A stretch of 59,137 nucleotides of DNA from an uncultured Actinomycetes bacterium. GTDB taxonomy: Bacteria; Actinomycetota; Acidimicrobiia; Acidimicrobiales; SZUA-35. Position numbers and translations under genes: made by a program. Below, in pieces: positions 16,117 through 25,493 of this stretch (its first letter is position 1; each line of letters begins with the position of its first letter). The stretch is taken from positions 1 to 59,137 of the forward strand of contig CADEDH010000005.1 in assembly GCA_902826025.1 (NCBI GenBank). The letters run 5' to 3'. Under the pieces are notes generated by a model. The model was given only the letters and a program-made list of their open reading frames with translations, was not told the DNA's origin and searched no databases.

Positions 16117-17481
16117 TCAGGGATCGGTGACGGCCGGGACGACGGCCTCCCCCAGGAGGTCGTGGGCCAGGCCCAACAGGAGCTCCTCGGCCCCCGGGGC
16201 AGCCATCAGCTGGGCCCCTACCGGGGGATTCCCCACCGGCACAGGTGCCGGGATCGACAGCGCCGGCCAGCCGGTGACGTTGGCCAGATAGAGACGGTCG
16301 AACCATTCGTCGCCGTCGGCCAGGTACCGGTCCATCGGGCAGGAACCGGCCATGCGACCGAGAGGTACGACGGCCCGGTCGAGCGTGGGGGTGAGTAGGG
16401 CATCGAACCCGGCCAGGTTGACCTCGAGATCGACCGTCACCAGCTCCCCGGCGATCAGGGCCTCGTGGCGGGCGCCCGGCGCCAGGGCCGCCACCCGTTC
16501 CAACAGCTCCAGCGTGTTGGGCTCGAGGTGGGGGGCCACCGTCGGGCGGCCGGTGCGGGCCGCGGTGGCGTGGATCAGCTCGGCGATGCCCAGGCCGAAC
16601 AGGGGGAACCAGGTGGACATGAGCTGCTCGTAGCTGAACGGCCGGCCGATCGGTTCGACCGTGTGGCCCGCCGCCTCCAGCGCCCGGGCGACGGCGGCAA
16701 CCGCCTCCCGGACCGCCGGTTCCGTGGTGCCACCGGCCCAGTGGTCGAGGCTGAGGGCGATCCGTCGGGGCCGGCGGGAGCGGCGGTCGGACCCGTCGGA
16801 CGGCGCCGCGGTGGCGACGGCCTCGAAGGCGGAGGTCAGGTCGCGGACCGAGCGGGCGATCACCAGCTCCACCAGCAGGCCATTCCAGTCGAACCCGCAA
16901 CCGGGCACCCGACCCCGGCCGGGTTTGAGGCCCAGTAGCCCCGTGACCGAAGCCGGGATCCGGATCGAGCCGGCCGAGTCGGAGGCATGGGCCAGGGGCA
17001 CCACGCCGGCTCGCACCGCGGCCGCCGCCCCGCCCGAGGAGCCCCCGGCCGAGGTGGCGGGATCGACCGGGTTGCGGGTGGCGCCGACAAGATCGGTCTC
17101 GGTCGTGCCGTGCTGGGCGAACTCGGGCACCGCGGTTCGGCCCAGCACCTGGACCCCGGCGGCGGCCATGGCCCCGAAGTAGGGGCTCGTCTCGGTGGCC
17201 CGCAGACCTACCGCCAGGCGAGAGCCCATCTCGACCAGGCGACCGGCCTCGGTGGAACCGATGTCCTTGCGCAGGAAGGGGACACCGCCCAGGGGGCCAC
17301 CGACCGGAGGCACCACCACCGTTTCCGGGTCGTACCACTCGACAACGGCGTTGATGACGGGATGGGTGTTGGCGTGCTGGGCCCCGGCGGCCGCCGCCAG
17401 CTCAGCCGCCGTCACTTCACCCCGGCGCACGAGACCGGCCAGGGCGACGGCGTCGTGGCTCGTGTACTCCCGACGGTCCAC
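16117..17481 (-). CDS. Amidase (amidase-signature family)
   Basis: A 454-residue amidase-signature hydrolase. The catalytic Lys is in FLRKDIG (near residue 70), and the Gly/Ser-rich signature ATSAGGSSGGAAAAVRAG holds the cis-Ser and nucleophile Ser, followed by SDSAGSIRIPASVTGLLGLK. The enzyme hydrolyses amides or esters; its closest look is to aryl- or fatty-acid amidases, not GatA, as no GatB or GatC is nearby. The start is GTG 17481. It is divergent from the membrane-patatin gene with a 58-base gap. Confidence 0.9.
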   Translation of the reverse strand: MDRREYTSHDAVALAGLVRRGEVTAAELAAAAGAQHANTHPVINAVVEWYDPETVVVPPVGGPLGGVPFLRKDIGSTEAGRLVEMGSRLAVGLRATETSPYFGAMAAAGVQVLGRTAVPEFAQHGTTETDLVGATRNPVDPATSAGGSSGGAAAAVRAGVVPLAHASDSAGSIRIPASVTGLLGLKPGRGRVPGCGFDWNGLLVELVIARSVRDLTSAFEAVATAAPSDGSDRRSRRPRRIALSLDHWAGGTTEPAVREAVAAVARALEAAGHTVEPIGRPFSYEQLMSTWFPLFGLGIAELIHATAARTGRPTVAPHLEPNTLELLERVAALAPGARHEALIAGELVTVDLEVNLAGFDALLTPTLDRAVVPLGRMAGSCPMDRYLADGDEWFDRLYLANVTGWPALSIPAPVPVGNPPVGAQLMAAPGAEELLLGLAHDLLGEAVVPAVTDP

Positions 17482-17539
17482 GCCCGAAAGTGTAAGGGCC
17501 GGCGTCGATCTCCCCTAGCCTCTGCCCAGGAGGACGGCG

Positions 17540-20500
17540 ATGGGGGACGAGACCGATCGGGCGGGGGGCCGACTCCGCTGGGCGATGGCGGCGGCCACCG
17601 CCGCGCTGGTGGGCTCGTGGCTGGTCATGACGGCGGCCACCGGGCTGCTCCAGGCCATGTCGCCCGGCACCTGCCGGGCCGGAGGCATCATCGACGCCCA
17701 GTACCGGGGCGCCACTCGCGCCGAGCTGACCGAGACCGTCACGGGCTGGGTGCTGTTCGACCTCGAGACCCGGGGCTACACCACCGATCCGGTCCGCTGC
17801 GCCATTGCCGCCGATCCCCCGCCCGACGGCCAAGCCCGAGCCATCGAGGTGAGATCGGGCCTGACGATCGCCAGGGCCTGGCTGCTCACCGACCTGCTCG
17901 GCTTCACGCCGGCCTACGTCGTGCTGCTGGTGGGTGCCCAGCGTTGGGCGGTGAAGCGCCGGACAGACCGCAGCGGCTCCACCTCGGTGCCGGCCGGCCT
18001 GGTGCGGGCGTTCGCCGCCCATCCCGTCCTGGCCGTGGCCGCCGTGATCGGGGGGCTGGCCGACGCCGCCGAGAACCTCCAGATCCTGGCCCGATTGGGC
18101 GGGTGGTGGCGGGTGGGCGACTCGGGGCCGGAGGTGGCTATCGGCTCGGGCGCGCTCCGGCTCATCCACCTGTCCGGCGAAATCAAGATCGTGCTGGTGG
18201 CGGCGGCCGCCCTGGGTGCCCTGGTGTCGGTGGCCGACTGGCTGGCCGGCCAGGCCCGCCCGGTGCTGGAGGCCGGGCGCCACCTCTGGGTCCAGGCCGC
18301 GGTAGCCGCCGTTTTTGCCGCCGGGCTCGTCGTGCCGGGCCAGTCGACCGACGCCGTGCGCCGCCTGTCGCCGGCCCAGTGGGTCACTTCGCTGGCGGCG
18401 GTGGGGGTGTTGGCCGCCGTCCTCGCCCTCACCGCGGCGGGGGCCTTGAAGCCCCGGGCCGCCGGGCCGGCGTTTCCCCGGGCCCGAGCGGGCGCCGCCG
18501 GTGGCGGCCTCCGGATCCGCTGGCTCGACGGGGCCTCGCCCCGCTCCCCCGCCGACTGGTGGCACTGGCTCAGGAGCCGGCCCTTGGCGCTGCACCAGAT
18601 GGTCACCGCCGACCGGCTACGGGCGACCCGCGTGGGTCTGACGGTGGCCCTGGTCGGTGCCGCCCTCATCACCGCCTCGATCGTCCTGCCCTGGAAGGGC
18701 CTGCGGGTACCGGGAGGGCTGATCATTCTCGTCGGCCTGGCCTCACTGGTGATCGACACGGCCACCGTCACCCGGTCCGGGCCCGAAGCCACCGGCGACG
18801 ATCGGGCCTGGCGGGTGGAACCGGCCGGCGCCGCCGTCGGCGCCACCGATCCCGTCCTACCGCCCCGGCGCCGGGGCGATCCGACCGTCCGCCTCCGGCT
18901 CGCCGCCCTCATCGGGTCGCTGGTGCCGGCCGCCCTGGCCGTGGTGGCCGTCCGGGCCACCGCCACCGATGTGCTGTTCCTCGCTCCCGGCAGCGCCCGC
19001 CAGGGGCAGCTCGCCCTCCGGCTGGCCGTCGGTCTCGGGCTGCTGGCGGTGGTGCCGCCCGTCGTGCATGGTTTACGGCGCCTGGCCCACTCGGTGGGCG
19101 CCCAGCCCGACGGCGGCCGGCGCCGGGTGCTGGCGGCGCTGGCCGCCCTCCATGCGCCCGCCGTGCTGTTCCACGACCCTGATGTCGTGGTGGGCCACGC
19201 CCACCGGGTGGGGGCCCTTGTGCTGCTGGCCGTGTTCCTCTCCGGGTTCTGCCTGATCGGCTCGGCCGCCGACACGGTGTCGGTCGCCGCCGTCGGCACG
19301 TCGCGGCTCCGCCCCTACGTGGTGCCGTCGGCCCTGCGCCAGCTGTCGCTGCGCCGGCCCCCGCTGATGGGGTTCCTCGTGGTGTGGGTGGCGCTGGCGC
19401 CGCTGGGCGGGTCGCTCAACGGCTATCACACGGTGCCCAGCCTCCCCAGCCATCCGGCCCCTACCCCCCTGCGCAGCAACTCGTTCATCCAGGCCTGGGC
19501 CGCCGCCCGCGGCCTCGACACCTCCGCCGGGCCGGAGACGGCGGCGGCCACCCCCGGTGCCGCCCCGATGCCGGTGCTACTGGTGGCGGCGTCGGGCGGC
19601 GGGATCCGGGCCGCCTACTGGACTGCGGCTGTGGTCGACTGCCTGATCGAGCGCACCGACAACGGCGACGATCCGTGCGCCGACCCCGCCACCGACGCCG
19701 ACCGGGCCCGGGCCGCCTCCCGACGGGACCGCTTCCTGCTCGGATCGGGCGTCTCCGGGGGCAGCCTCGGCCTCACCGCCTACGTCACTGCCGCCGGTCC
19801 GTCGTTCGTGCCCCGAAGCCTGGGAGCCGGCTCGGCCGCGGCCCCTCCCCTGGTCGGTGGCCCACCCAACCGCTGGTACGCCGACCGGCTGGGCGACGAC
19901 TACCTGGCGCCGGTGGTGGCCTCGTGGCTGTTCAACGACGGGCTGAACACCCTGCTCCGGCCGAGCCAGGGGGTGGACCGGGGGGCGATCCTGGAGCGGG
20001 CCTGGTCGGCGTCCTGGCCCGACGGTGAGCTGACCCGACCCTGGTTCAACGCCCAGGCCACCGGCCTGGAGCCGCTGCTCGTGCTCAACGGCTACAGCGT
20101 GAACGACGGCTGCCGGTTCGCCGTGAGCCCTATCAACACCAACGCCCGCCGCAGCCCCAACACCTGCCGCACCCCCGAGTCCGACGGTGAGACCCTGCTC
20201 GACGCCACCATCGACGCCGCCGACGTGCTGTGCGACGACATCAGTGCCGCCAGCGCCGCCCTGCTGTCGGCCCGGTTCCCGTTCGTGAGCCCGTCGGGGC
20301 GGATAGACCGATGCAACGGCGGCCCCCGGCCGCCCGAATCGGTGGAGGTGGTGGACGGCGGCTACCGGGAGACCTCGGGGGCCTCCAGCGTGGTCGAGGC
20401 GTGGCCCCGTCTCGGGACCGAGCTGGCCACCGCCTCCGGCCGCTGTGTGCTGCCGGTGTTCGTGCAGATCGACAACGGCTACCGCCGCGACGAGATCGCC

Positions 20501-20839
20501 CCGTCGGGCTCGTCGAGCCAGCTGCTGGCCCCGGTGGTGGGGCTGAGCAACGCGGCGGCCGGCTACGAGGCGGCGGCCCGCAGCGCCAGCCGCCGCCAGT
20601 TCGACCAGTGGTTCACGGTCACCACCCGGGCCCACCCCGGCTCCCAGGCCCCACTGGGCTGGGTGCTGTCGGGCGACGCCAAGGCCGACCTGGAGAACCA
20701 GCTACAGGTCAACGCCGCCGGCATACGGGCCGTGCGGGCCCTGCTCGACGGGAACGGCCCACCCACCGCCCCGTCGGCCATCTGCCCGGGAGAAACCCCG
20801 CTGGCGGCCGGCGAAGGACCGGGGGGGGCCGCTCAGTAG
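17540..20839 (+). CDS. Polytopic membrane protein with C-terminal patatin-like phospholipase domain
   Basis: A 1099-residue fusion. About residues 10-640 contain roughly twelve hydrophobic segments (for example ATAALVGSWLVMTAATGLLQ, VWVALAPLGGSLNG) and soluble loops. Residues 670-1080 form a patatin-type lipase: the oxyanion loop GGGIRAAYWTA, the nucleophile elbow GVSGGSLG and a DGG (VVDGGYRETSG) that completes a Ser-Asp dyad. It would cleave acyl esters at the membrane surface. ATG 17540 has AGGAGG six bases upstream. The gene ends seven bases inside the convergent hydroxyacid dehydrogenase. I know of no named family with this arrangement. Confidence 0.85.
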   Translation: MGDETDRAGGRLRWAMAAATAALVGSWLVMTAATGLLQAMSPGTCRAGGIIDAQYRGATRAELTETVTGWVLFDLETRGYTTDPVRCAIAADPPPDGQARAIEVRSGLTIARAWLLTDLLGFTPAYVVLLVGAQRWAVKRRTDRSGSTSVPAGLVRAFAAHPVLAVAAVIGGLADAAENLQILARLGGWWRVGDSGPEVAIGSGALRLIHLSGEIKIVLVAAAALGALVSVADWLAGQARPVLEAGRHLWVQAAVAAVFAAGLVVPGQSTDAVRRLSPAQWVTSLAAVGVLAAVLALTAAGALKPRAAGPAFPRARAGAAGGGLRIRWLDGASPRSPADWWHWLRSRPLALHQMVTADRLRATRVGLTVALVGAALITASIVLPWKGLRVPGGLIILVGLASLVIDTATVTRSGPEATGDDRAWRVEPAGAAVGATDPVLPPRRRGDPTVRLRLAALIGSLVPAALAVVAVRATATDVLFLAPGSARQGQLALRLAVGLGLLAVVPPVVHGLRRLAHSVGAQPDGGRRRVLAALAALHAPAVLFHDPDVVVGHAHRVGALVLLAVFLSGFCLIGSAADTVSVAAVGTSRLRPYVVPSALRQLSLRRPPLMGFLVVWVALAPLGGSLNGYHTVPSLPSHPAPTPLRSNSFIQAWAAARGLDTSAGPETAAATPGAAPMPVLLVAASGGGIRAAYWTAAVVDCLIERTDNGDDPCADPATDADRARAASRRDRFLLGSGVSGGSLGLTAYVTAAGPSFVPRSLGAGSAAAPPLVGGPPNRWYADRLGDDYLAPVVASWLFNDGLNTLLRPSQGVDRGAILERAWSASWPDGELTRPWFNAQATGLEPLLVLNGYSVNDGCRFAVSPINTNARRSPNTCRTPESDGETLLDATIDAADVLCDDISAASAALLSARFPFVSPSGRIDRCNGGPRPPESVEVVDGGYRETSGASSVVEAWPRLGTELATASGRCVLPVFVQIDNGYRRDEIAPSGSSSQLLAPVVGLSNAAAGYEAAARSASRRQFDQWFTVTTRAHPGSQAPLGWVLSGDAKADLENQLQVNAAGIRAVRALLDGNGPPTAPSAICPGETPLAAGEGPGGAAQ

Positions 20840-21828
20840 CCGAGCTTCTTGTCCACCACGCCGTCGAGCGGTTCGCCCCGCTGGGCCCGGCCCAGGTTGT
20901 CGCAGAAGCGGTTGACGTTGCGGATCGAGCGAAGCTGGCTGGCTCCCGCCGTATGGGGGGTCATGGCCACGTTGGGGTGGCTGAACAACGGGTGATCGGC
21001 CGGCAGGGGCTCCCCCGGGGCCACGTCGGTGGCCAGGCCGCCCAGTTGGCCGCTCTCCAGGGCCCGCACCACCGACGCGTCGTCGAAGATCTCGCCCCGG
21101 GTCACGTTGACCACGTAGGCCCCCGGCTTCATCTTGGCGAAGGTGGCGTCGTTGAACAGGCCGTTGGTCTCGGGCGTGAGCGGGCAGCAGATGGCCACCA
21201 CGTCGGACTGGGCCAGCAGGTCGTCGAGGCGGCCGGCCGGCCACACCTCGGCCACACCGTGATCGGCTTGCGAGGGGAACTCGTCGACCGCGATCGTCTT
21301 CATGCCGAAGGCGACAGCCCGCTTGGCCATGGCCCGCCCGGTGCCACCGAAGCCGATGATCCCCATCGTCATACCCTCCAACTCCACCTCCTTCATACGC
21401 ATGTCCACCCGCTTGGACCAGGCGTCGGGGCCGAGGCGGAGGGCGGTGCCGATCTGCCGGGTGAGGGCGAGCAGAAGACCCCAACCGGTGTCGGCCAGGT
21501 GCCCGCCCACAAGGCCCTTCTCGCCGGTGAGGATCACGTCGCTGTCCACGAAGGCGGGGAACAGCAGCGAATCGACCCCGGAGGCGATGGCGTGGACCCA
21601 ACGCAGGCCGGGGGCGGCGGCGAACAAGGGCTCGTTGAGGATGCCGAACACGACCTCGACGTCGGCCGCCTGGGAGGCGGCGTCGCGCATGCCCTTGGCC
21701 AGCCGGACGGTGGATCCGGCAGGGGCGGCGGCCGAGATCGCCTCCAGGAACTCGGGCTTGGCCTCGGGCAGGGTCAGCCCCTCGATCACCAGAATGGTGG
21801 TGGGGCCGTCGAGCGTGATGGTCGTCAT
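20833..21828 (-). CDS. D-2-hydroxyacid dehydrogenase
   Basis: A 331-residue NAD(P)-dependent D-isomer-specific dehydrogenase. The Rossmann motif is GIIGFGGTGRAMAKRAVAFG, the catalytic Arg is in NVTRGEIFDD, Glu in APGEPLP and His in PHTAGAS. These are the three residues of the family. The substrate could be a 2-hydroxyacid, glyoxylate or phosphoglycerate-like compound. The ATG 21828 is chosen from conservation; the frame stays open upstream but only as antisense of the E2-like gene. It overlaps the end of the convergent patatin gene by seven bases. Confidence 0.92.
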   Translation of the reverse strand: MTTITLDGPTTILVIEGLTLPEAKPEFLEAISAAAPAGSTVRLAKGMRDAASQAADVEVVFGILNEPLFAAAPGLRWVHAIASGVDSLLFPAFVDSDVILTGEKGLVGGHLADTGWGLLLALTRQIGTALRLGPDAWSKRVDMRMKEVELEGMTMGIIGFGGTGRAMAKRAVAFGMKTIAVDEFPSQADHGVAEVWPAGRLDDLLAQSDVVAICCPLTPETNGLFNDATFAKMKPGAYVVNVTRGEIFDDASVVRALESGQLGGLATDVAPGEPLPADHPLFSHPNVAMTPHTAGASQLRSIRNVNRFCDNLGRAQRGEPLDGVVDKKLGY

Positions 21829-22005
21829 GTCGCGACCGTACCGGCGCCGACCCGGCCCGGCCAGCGGAGGCCTGGCGGGCCCCAGGGCGTGTGCCGGGCC
21901 GACCTGTGGGGTAGCCGAACAGGGTGTGCGGGCTGCGCTACGGTGGCACCGACCCGCCGACACCGACCAGCCCGCCGCCCGCACCGCACGAGGTCTCCCA
22001 ACCGC

Positions 22006-23427
22006 ATGGACGTGCAACTCGAGTTCCGCCTCCCGTCGGCCGGCGACGGCGCGCTCAAGGCCGAGATCGTGGAGTGGTTCGTCTCCGTGGGCCAGCGGGT
22101 CGACCCCGGCGACCTCCTCTGCACTGTCGAGACCGAGAAGTCGATGGTGGACCTCACGGCCCCGTTCACCGGCTGGGTCCTCCGGCTGGGGGGCGAGGTG
22201 GGGGAGATGCTGGAGATCGGCTCGATCCTGGTGACCGCGAGCCTCGATCCCCCCGCTGGCGCCGCCGGCGAGGCCGCTCCGGCCGGCGACGACGAGCCGC
22301 AGATCATCGACGACGAGCAACCGGCACCGGCCAGCCGCTCTGACAGCCACGACGACGACGGAGAGCCTGACGACCCGGGCACCGGCAGCCGGGCCGTGGC
22401 GTCGCCCATGGTGCGCCGCCTGGCCGAAGAGTTCGGCGTGGACCTCACCACCCTCACCGGCTCCGGCCCTGACGGCCGGATCACCCGGGCCGACGTGCAG
22501 CGGGCCGCATTCGGCACCGTGATCGGGGAGCCGGCCCCGGCCGAGCCGACACCCGTGCCGGTCACCACCGACACCACGATCTCCACCCCGGTCGACCCGG
22601 ATGCCAGCGACGACATCCTGGCCGGTCACCACCATCCGCCCCCCGCCCACCGCCCAGCCAGCCCGGCCGAGCCCCTCACCCCCGCCGATCTCATGCCCTC
22701 CACCCCCGCCGCCACCCCGTCCCCCGCCGCCCCGTCGGCCAGCGCCCCGTCGGGTCCGGGCCAGACCCGGACCGGCCACTCCGGCGAGCCGGTCGTGGTG
22801 CCCGACACCTTGTTCGGCCACACACTCACCCTCTACCGGGAGGTGGAGGTGGAGCAGCTCCTGCGGGCCCACGAACGGCTCCACGCCACCATCGATGGTG
22901 GCCTGCCCCTCGAGGCCCTGTTCATGCGGTTGGCCCTCCCGGTGCTGGTGGAGCACCCCCGGATGAACGCCCGGGTCGACGCCCAGCACCAACTCGTCCC
23001 GGCCGACCTCTACGACGTGGCCTTCACCTGCGCCGGCCCCCGGGGCCTGGCCGCGCCCGTGGTGCGCCAGGTGAACGACCGCTCACTGCGGGCCCTCGGC
23101 CGGGCCGTGACCGACCTGGGCGGGCGGGCCGGCCAGGGCCGCCTCCGGGCCGGCGAGACCGGGGGCCAAACGTTCACCGTGCACAACCTGGGCCCGCTGG
23201 GGGTCACCGCCGGCACCACCACCCTTCCCGCCGGCACCGCCGCCCTGGTCAGCTACGGCCAGCCCCGGCCCAGCCTGCGCCTGGTGGCCGGCGCACCCCG
23301 GGAGGTGCCGGTGATGACGGTGGGGGTCACGGTGGACCACCGCCTGCTCGACGATGGCGAAGCCGCCCGGTTCCTGGCCAAGATCGGCCTCTACCTGGAG
23401 GAACCCATCCTCGCCTTCACGGACTAA
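22006..23427 (+). CDS. Lipoyl-domain E2-like acyltransferase (2-oxoacid dehydrogenase type), orphan
   Basis: A 473-residue protein with the E2 layout. The lipoyl domain spans residues 1-80, with the lipoylated Lys45 in VETEKSMVDL. A peripheral-subunit-binding domain (ASPMVRRLAEEFGVDLTTLT, then GPDGRITRADVQRA) lies near 130-165, then about 100 residues of Pro/Ala-rich linker, and a C-terminal catalytic domain ending VDHRLLDDGEAARFL. The usual HRxxDG reads HRLLDDG here, with one extra Asp. No E1 or E3 gene is near, so it may be a partner of a complex encoded elsewhere or a carrier protein with a changed activity. ATG 22006. Confidence 0.85.
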   Translation: MDVQLEFRLPSAGDGALKAEIVEWFVSVGQRVDPGDLLCTVETEKSMVDLTAPFTGWVLRLGGEVGEMLEIGSILVTASLDPPAGAAGEAAPAGDDEPQIIDDEQPAPASRSDSHDDDGEPDDPGTGSRAVASPMVRRLAEEFGVDLTTLTGSGPDGRITRADVQRAAFGTVIGEPAPAEPTPVPVTTDTTISTPVDPDASDDILAGHHHPPPAHRPASPAEPLTPADLMPSTPAATPSPAAPSASAPSGPGQTRTGHSGEPVVVPDTLFGHTLTLYREVEVEQLLRAHERLHATIDGGLPLEALFMRLALPVLVEHPRMNARVDAQHQLVPADLYDVAFTCAGPRGLAAPVVRQVNDRSLRALGRAVTDLGGRAGQGRLRAGETGGQTFTVHNLGPLGVTAGTTTLPAGTAALVSYGQPRPSLRLVAGAPREVPVMTVGVTVDHRLLDDGEAARFLAKIGLYLEEPILAFTD

Positions 23428-23502
23428 GTGAACGTCGCCCTTCGGGTTCCTCGGGTTCGCCTCCGGCGAACACCGGAGGTGAACCCCTGGTTGACTGGTG
23501 AG

Positions 23503-24723
23503 ATGGCGAACGATCGATGGGGATGCCCGGTGACGGCCCCGGCGGACGAGGTGGCCCTGATCGAAGGGGCGGCGGTCGACTACCTCACAATGTCGCCCGC
23601 CATCGCCGCCCGGCTGGAGCCGCTGGCCGCCAGCGGCCCTCTGGCCCGGGCGGTGGCGGCCCAACTCCTGGCTCAGACCCACAAGCCGGCTCTGATGAAC
23701 CGGGCCCGTCAGCTCGCCGACGACGCCCAGTCGGCCACCGGTGGGCTCAGCCCCCGGGAACGGCACCTGGTGGAGGCGTCGTGGCACTGGACCCGGGGCG
23801 ACATCGACCGTACCCTGGCGGCGCTCGACACGGTGGTGGCCGAGCACCCCACCGATCTCCACACCATCCGTAGCCGCTACCTCCTGCAGTTCTCCACCGG
23901 CCGCCTACCGGCCATGCTGGCCGGCGTGCAGGCGGTGCGGCCGGTGTGGACCGGAGCCGAGCTGCCCCTGGCCAGCTACCTCGACGGAATGGAGTCGTTC
24001 GCCCTCGAGGAGAACGGCCGGTACGACGAAGCCGAGCCGCTGGGCCGCCGAGGAGTGGAAGCCGACCCCGGCGACCTGTGGGCCATCCACGCCGTGGCCC
24101 ACGTGCTGGAGATGGAACAGCGGCGGGAGGAGGGCGCGGCCTGGATCGGGCGCGACAATCCGGGCCTCGACGGCCGGGCCGGGTTCGCCGGGCACCTGTG
24201 GTGGCACCAGGCGCTGGCGCTGTGGGCACTCGGCCGCCACCACGAGGCACTCGACTCGTTCGATCGCCACATCTACCCCGGCGGGAGCGAAGAGGGCCTC
24301 GACCTGACCAACGCCATCGCCCTGCTGGCCCGGCTGGAGGCAGCTGGGCTCGATGTAGGGCCGCGCTGGGAGCGTCTGGTGGCGCCGTCCCTCGTGCGGT
24401 TGGGCCAGCACTCCAACCCGTTCAACGACACCCACCTGGTGCTCGGCCTGAGCCGGGCCGGGCGACACGACGAGGTAGCAGAGATGCTGGCCGGGATGAC
24501 CGCCTGGTCCAGCCGAGACGACGACCATGCCGCCGATGTCCTGCGCCGGGCCGGCCTCGGCGTGGCCCGGGGCCTCGCCGCCTATGGTCGGGGCCGGTGG
24601 CGGGAGGCGACGGCCCAATTGGCCCCGGTGGCCGACCAGTGGTGGCGCCTGGGCGGGAGCCACGCCCAGCGTCACCTCTACCGCCTCGCCCTCGAGACCG
24701 CTCGGGCCCGATCCGGGGAGTGA
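23503..24723 (+). CDS. TTC38-like tetratricopeptide repeat protein
   Basis: A protein of about 406 residues made of helical repeats. It has the shape of the TTC38-like family, with AAVDYLTMSPAIAARL near the start, DLHTIRSRYLLQFSTGR, then AIHAVAHVLEMEQRREEGAA and HLWWHQALALWALGRHHEAL with conserved His and Trp residues. It probably acts as a scaffold. The start is not certain: ATG 23503 and GTG 23530 (behind GGGGA) are both plausible, and GTG 23428 right after the E2 stop would add 25 residues. It may be co-transcribed with the E2-like gene. Confidence 0.8.
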   Translation: MANDRWGCPVTAPADEVALIEGAAVDYLTMSPAIAARLEPLAASGPLARAVAAQLLAQTHKPALMNRARQLADDAQSATGGLSPRERHLVEASWHWTRGDIDRTLAALDTVVAEHPTDLHTIRSRYLLQFSTGRLPAMLAGVQAVRPVWTGAELPLASYLDGMESFALEENGRYDEAEPLGRRGVEADPGDLWAIHAVAHVLEMEQRREEGAAWIGRDNPGLDGRAGFAGHLWWHQALALWALGRHHEALDSFDRHIYPGGSEEGLDLTNAIALLARLEAAGLDVGPRWERLVAPSLVRLGQHSNPFNDTHLVLGLSRAGRHDEVAEMLAGMTAWSSRDDDHAADVLRRAGLGVARGLAAYGRGRWREATAQLAPVADQWWRLGGSHAQRHLYRLALETARARSGE

Positions 24724-24739
24724 GCCCGATCTCCGAGCC

Positions 24740-25387
24740 CTACTTGCCGGCCCGATGACGCAGCCGCGCCTCGTCGAGCACAGCGAGGCTGCCCCGACCG
24801 GTGGTCACGATCCCCTGGCGGCCCAGGTCGCTGAGTACGGTCGACACCGTGGGCCGGGTGGTGTGGGCCAGCGACGCCAGCTCTTCCTGCTTGAGCTTGA
24901 TCGGCCCGTCGTCGAACACCTTGGCCAACCGCAGCACCACGCTGCACACCCGCTTCTCAGCCGGTGTCCACGCGGCATCGGACAGCTGATCGGTCAGCCG
25001 CTCGACGCGACGGGTGAGCATGGCCACCAGGAACCGGTCGACTTCGGGCAGGGACAGGCGCAGCTCGGCGAACCGCTCGGCGTCGAGGCACATGGTCTCC
25101 GATCGCCGCAACGCCCGGATCGTCGCCGTGCGCCGGCCCTGGCTGTCGAGCAGGGCCAGCTCCCCGAACACGTCACCGGGGCCCTCGATCGTCATCCCCA
25201 CCCGGCTCCCGCTGGCGGTGACGGCCTGCACCAGGAACCAGCCCGATTCGATCACGTGGAGGCTCGCCCCCGGATCCCCCTGGTGAAACACCACCTCGTT
25301 CCGCTCGAAGCGGCGCCTGACCATCAGGCTCCGTATTCGGCGTCGGTCGGCCTCTGACAGCATGGCGTAGAAATCGGTCGTCGTCAT
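24740..25387 (-). CDS. Crp/Fnr-family transcriptional regulator
   Basis: A 215-residue regulator. The N-terminal cyclic-nucleotide-binding domain (FHQGDPGASLHVIESGWF, then GPGDVFGELALLDSQGRRTA with the PFGELAL-type phosphate loop) is followed by a coupling helix and a C-terminal winged helix (KLKQEELASLAHTTRPTVST, then VLSDLGRQGIV). It looks like a CRP-type activator rather than an Fnr oxygen sensor, because the N-terminal Cys cluster is missing. ATG 25387 sits 11 bases after a TAGGGT box with no ribosome site, so it may be nearly leaderless. GTGTGTCAC next to the start could be an autoregulatory half-site. Confidence 0.9.
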   Translation of the reverse strand: MTTTDFYAMLSEADRRRIRSLMVRRRFERNEVVFHQGDPGASLHVIESGWFLVQAVTASGSRVGMTIEGPGDVFGELALLDSQGRRTATIRALRRSETMCLDAERFAELRLSLPEVDRFLVAMLTRRVERLTDQLSDAAWTPAEKRVCSVVLRLAKVFDDGPIKLKQEELASLAHTTRPTVSTVLSDLGRQGIVTTGRGSLAVLDEARLRHRAGK

Positions 25388-25398
25388 AACAGTGTGTC

Positions 25399-25427
25399 AC
25401 CCTAGGCCCCGGTGAGACCGCCCCAAA
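25399..25427 (-). promoter_or_regulatory. Promoter of the Crp/Fnr gene
   Basis: On the minus strand TTTGGG (25427-25422), 17 bases, TAGGGT (25404-25399). The predicted transcription start gives a leader of only about five bases before ATG 25387. GTGTGTCAC (25392-25400) overlaps the -10 box and could be a binding site of the regulator itself. Confidence 0.45.
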
Positions 25428-25493
25428 CCCGCTTGTGGCACCGATACCAAAGATGACGATCGCACCCCCTCGCCAACCAGCGTAGGCCAGGTA

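Noticed and set aside
16117..17481. GatA subunit of a tRNA amidotransferase
   Set aside because: No GatB or GatC genes adjoin, and the N-terminal part lacks the usual GatA residues; a general amidase is more likely.
20819..20830. Long G run near the end of the patatin gene as a site of frameshifting
   Set aside because: The frame ends normally a few codons later, no alternative product with conserved residues lies beyond it.
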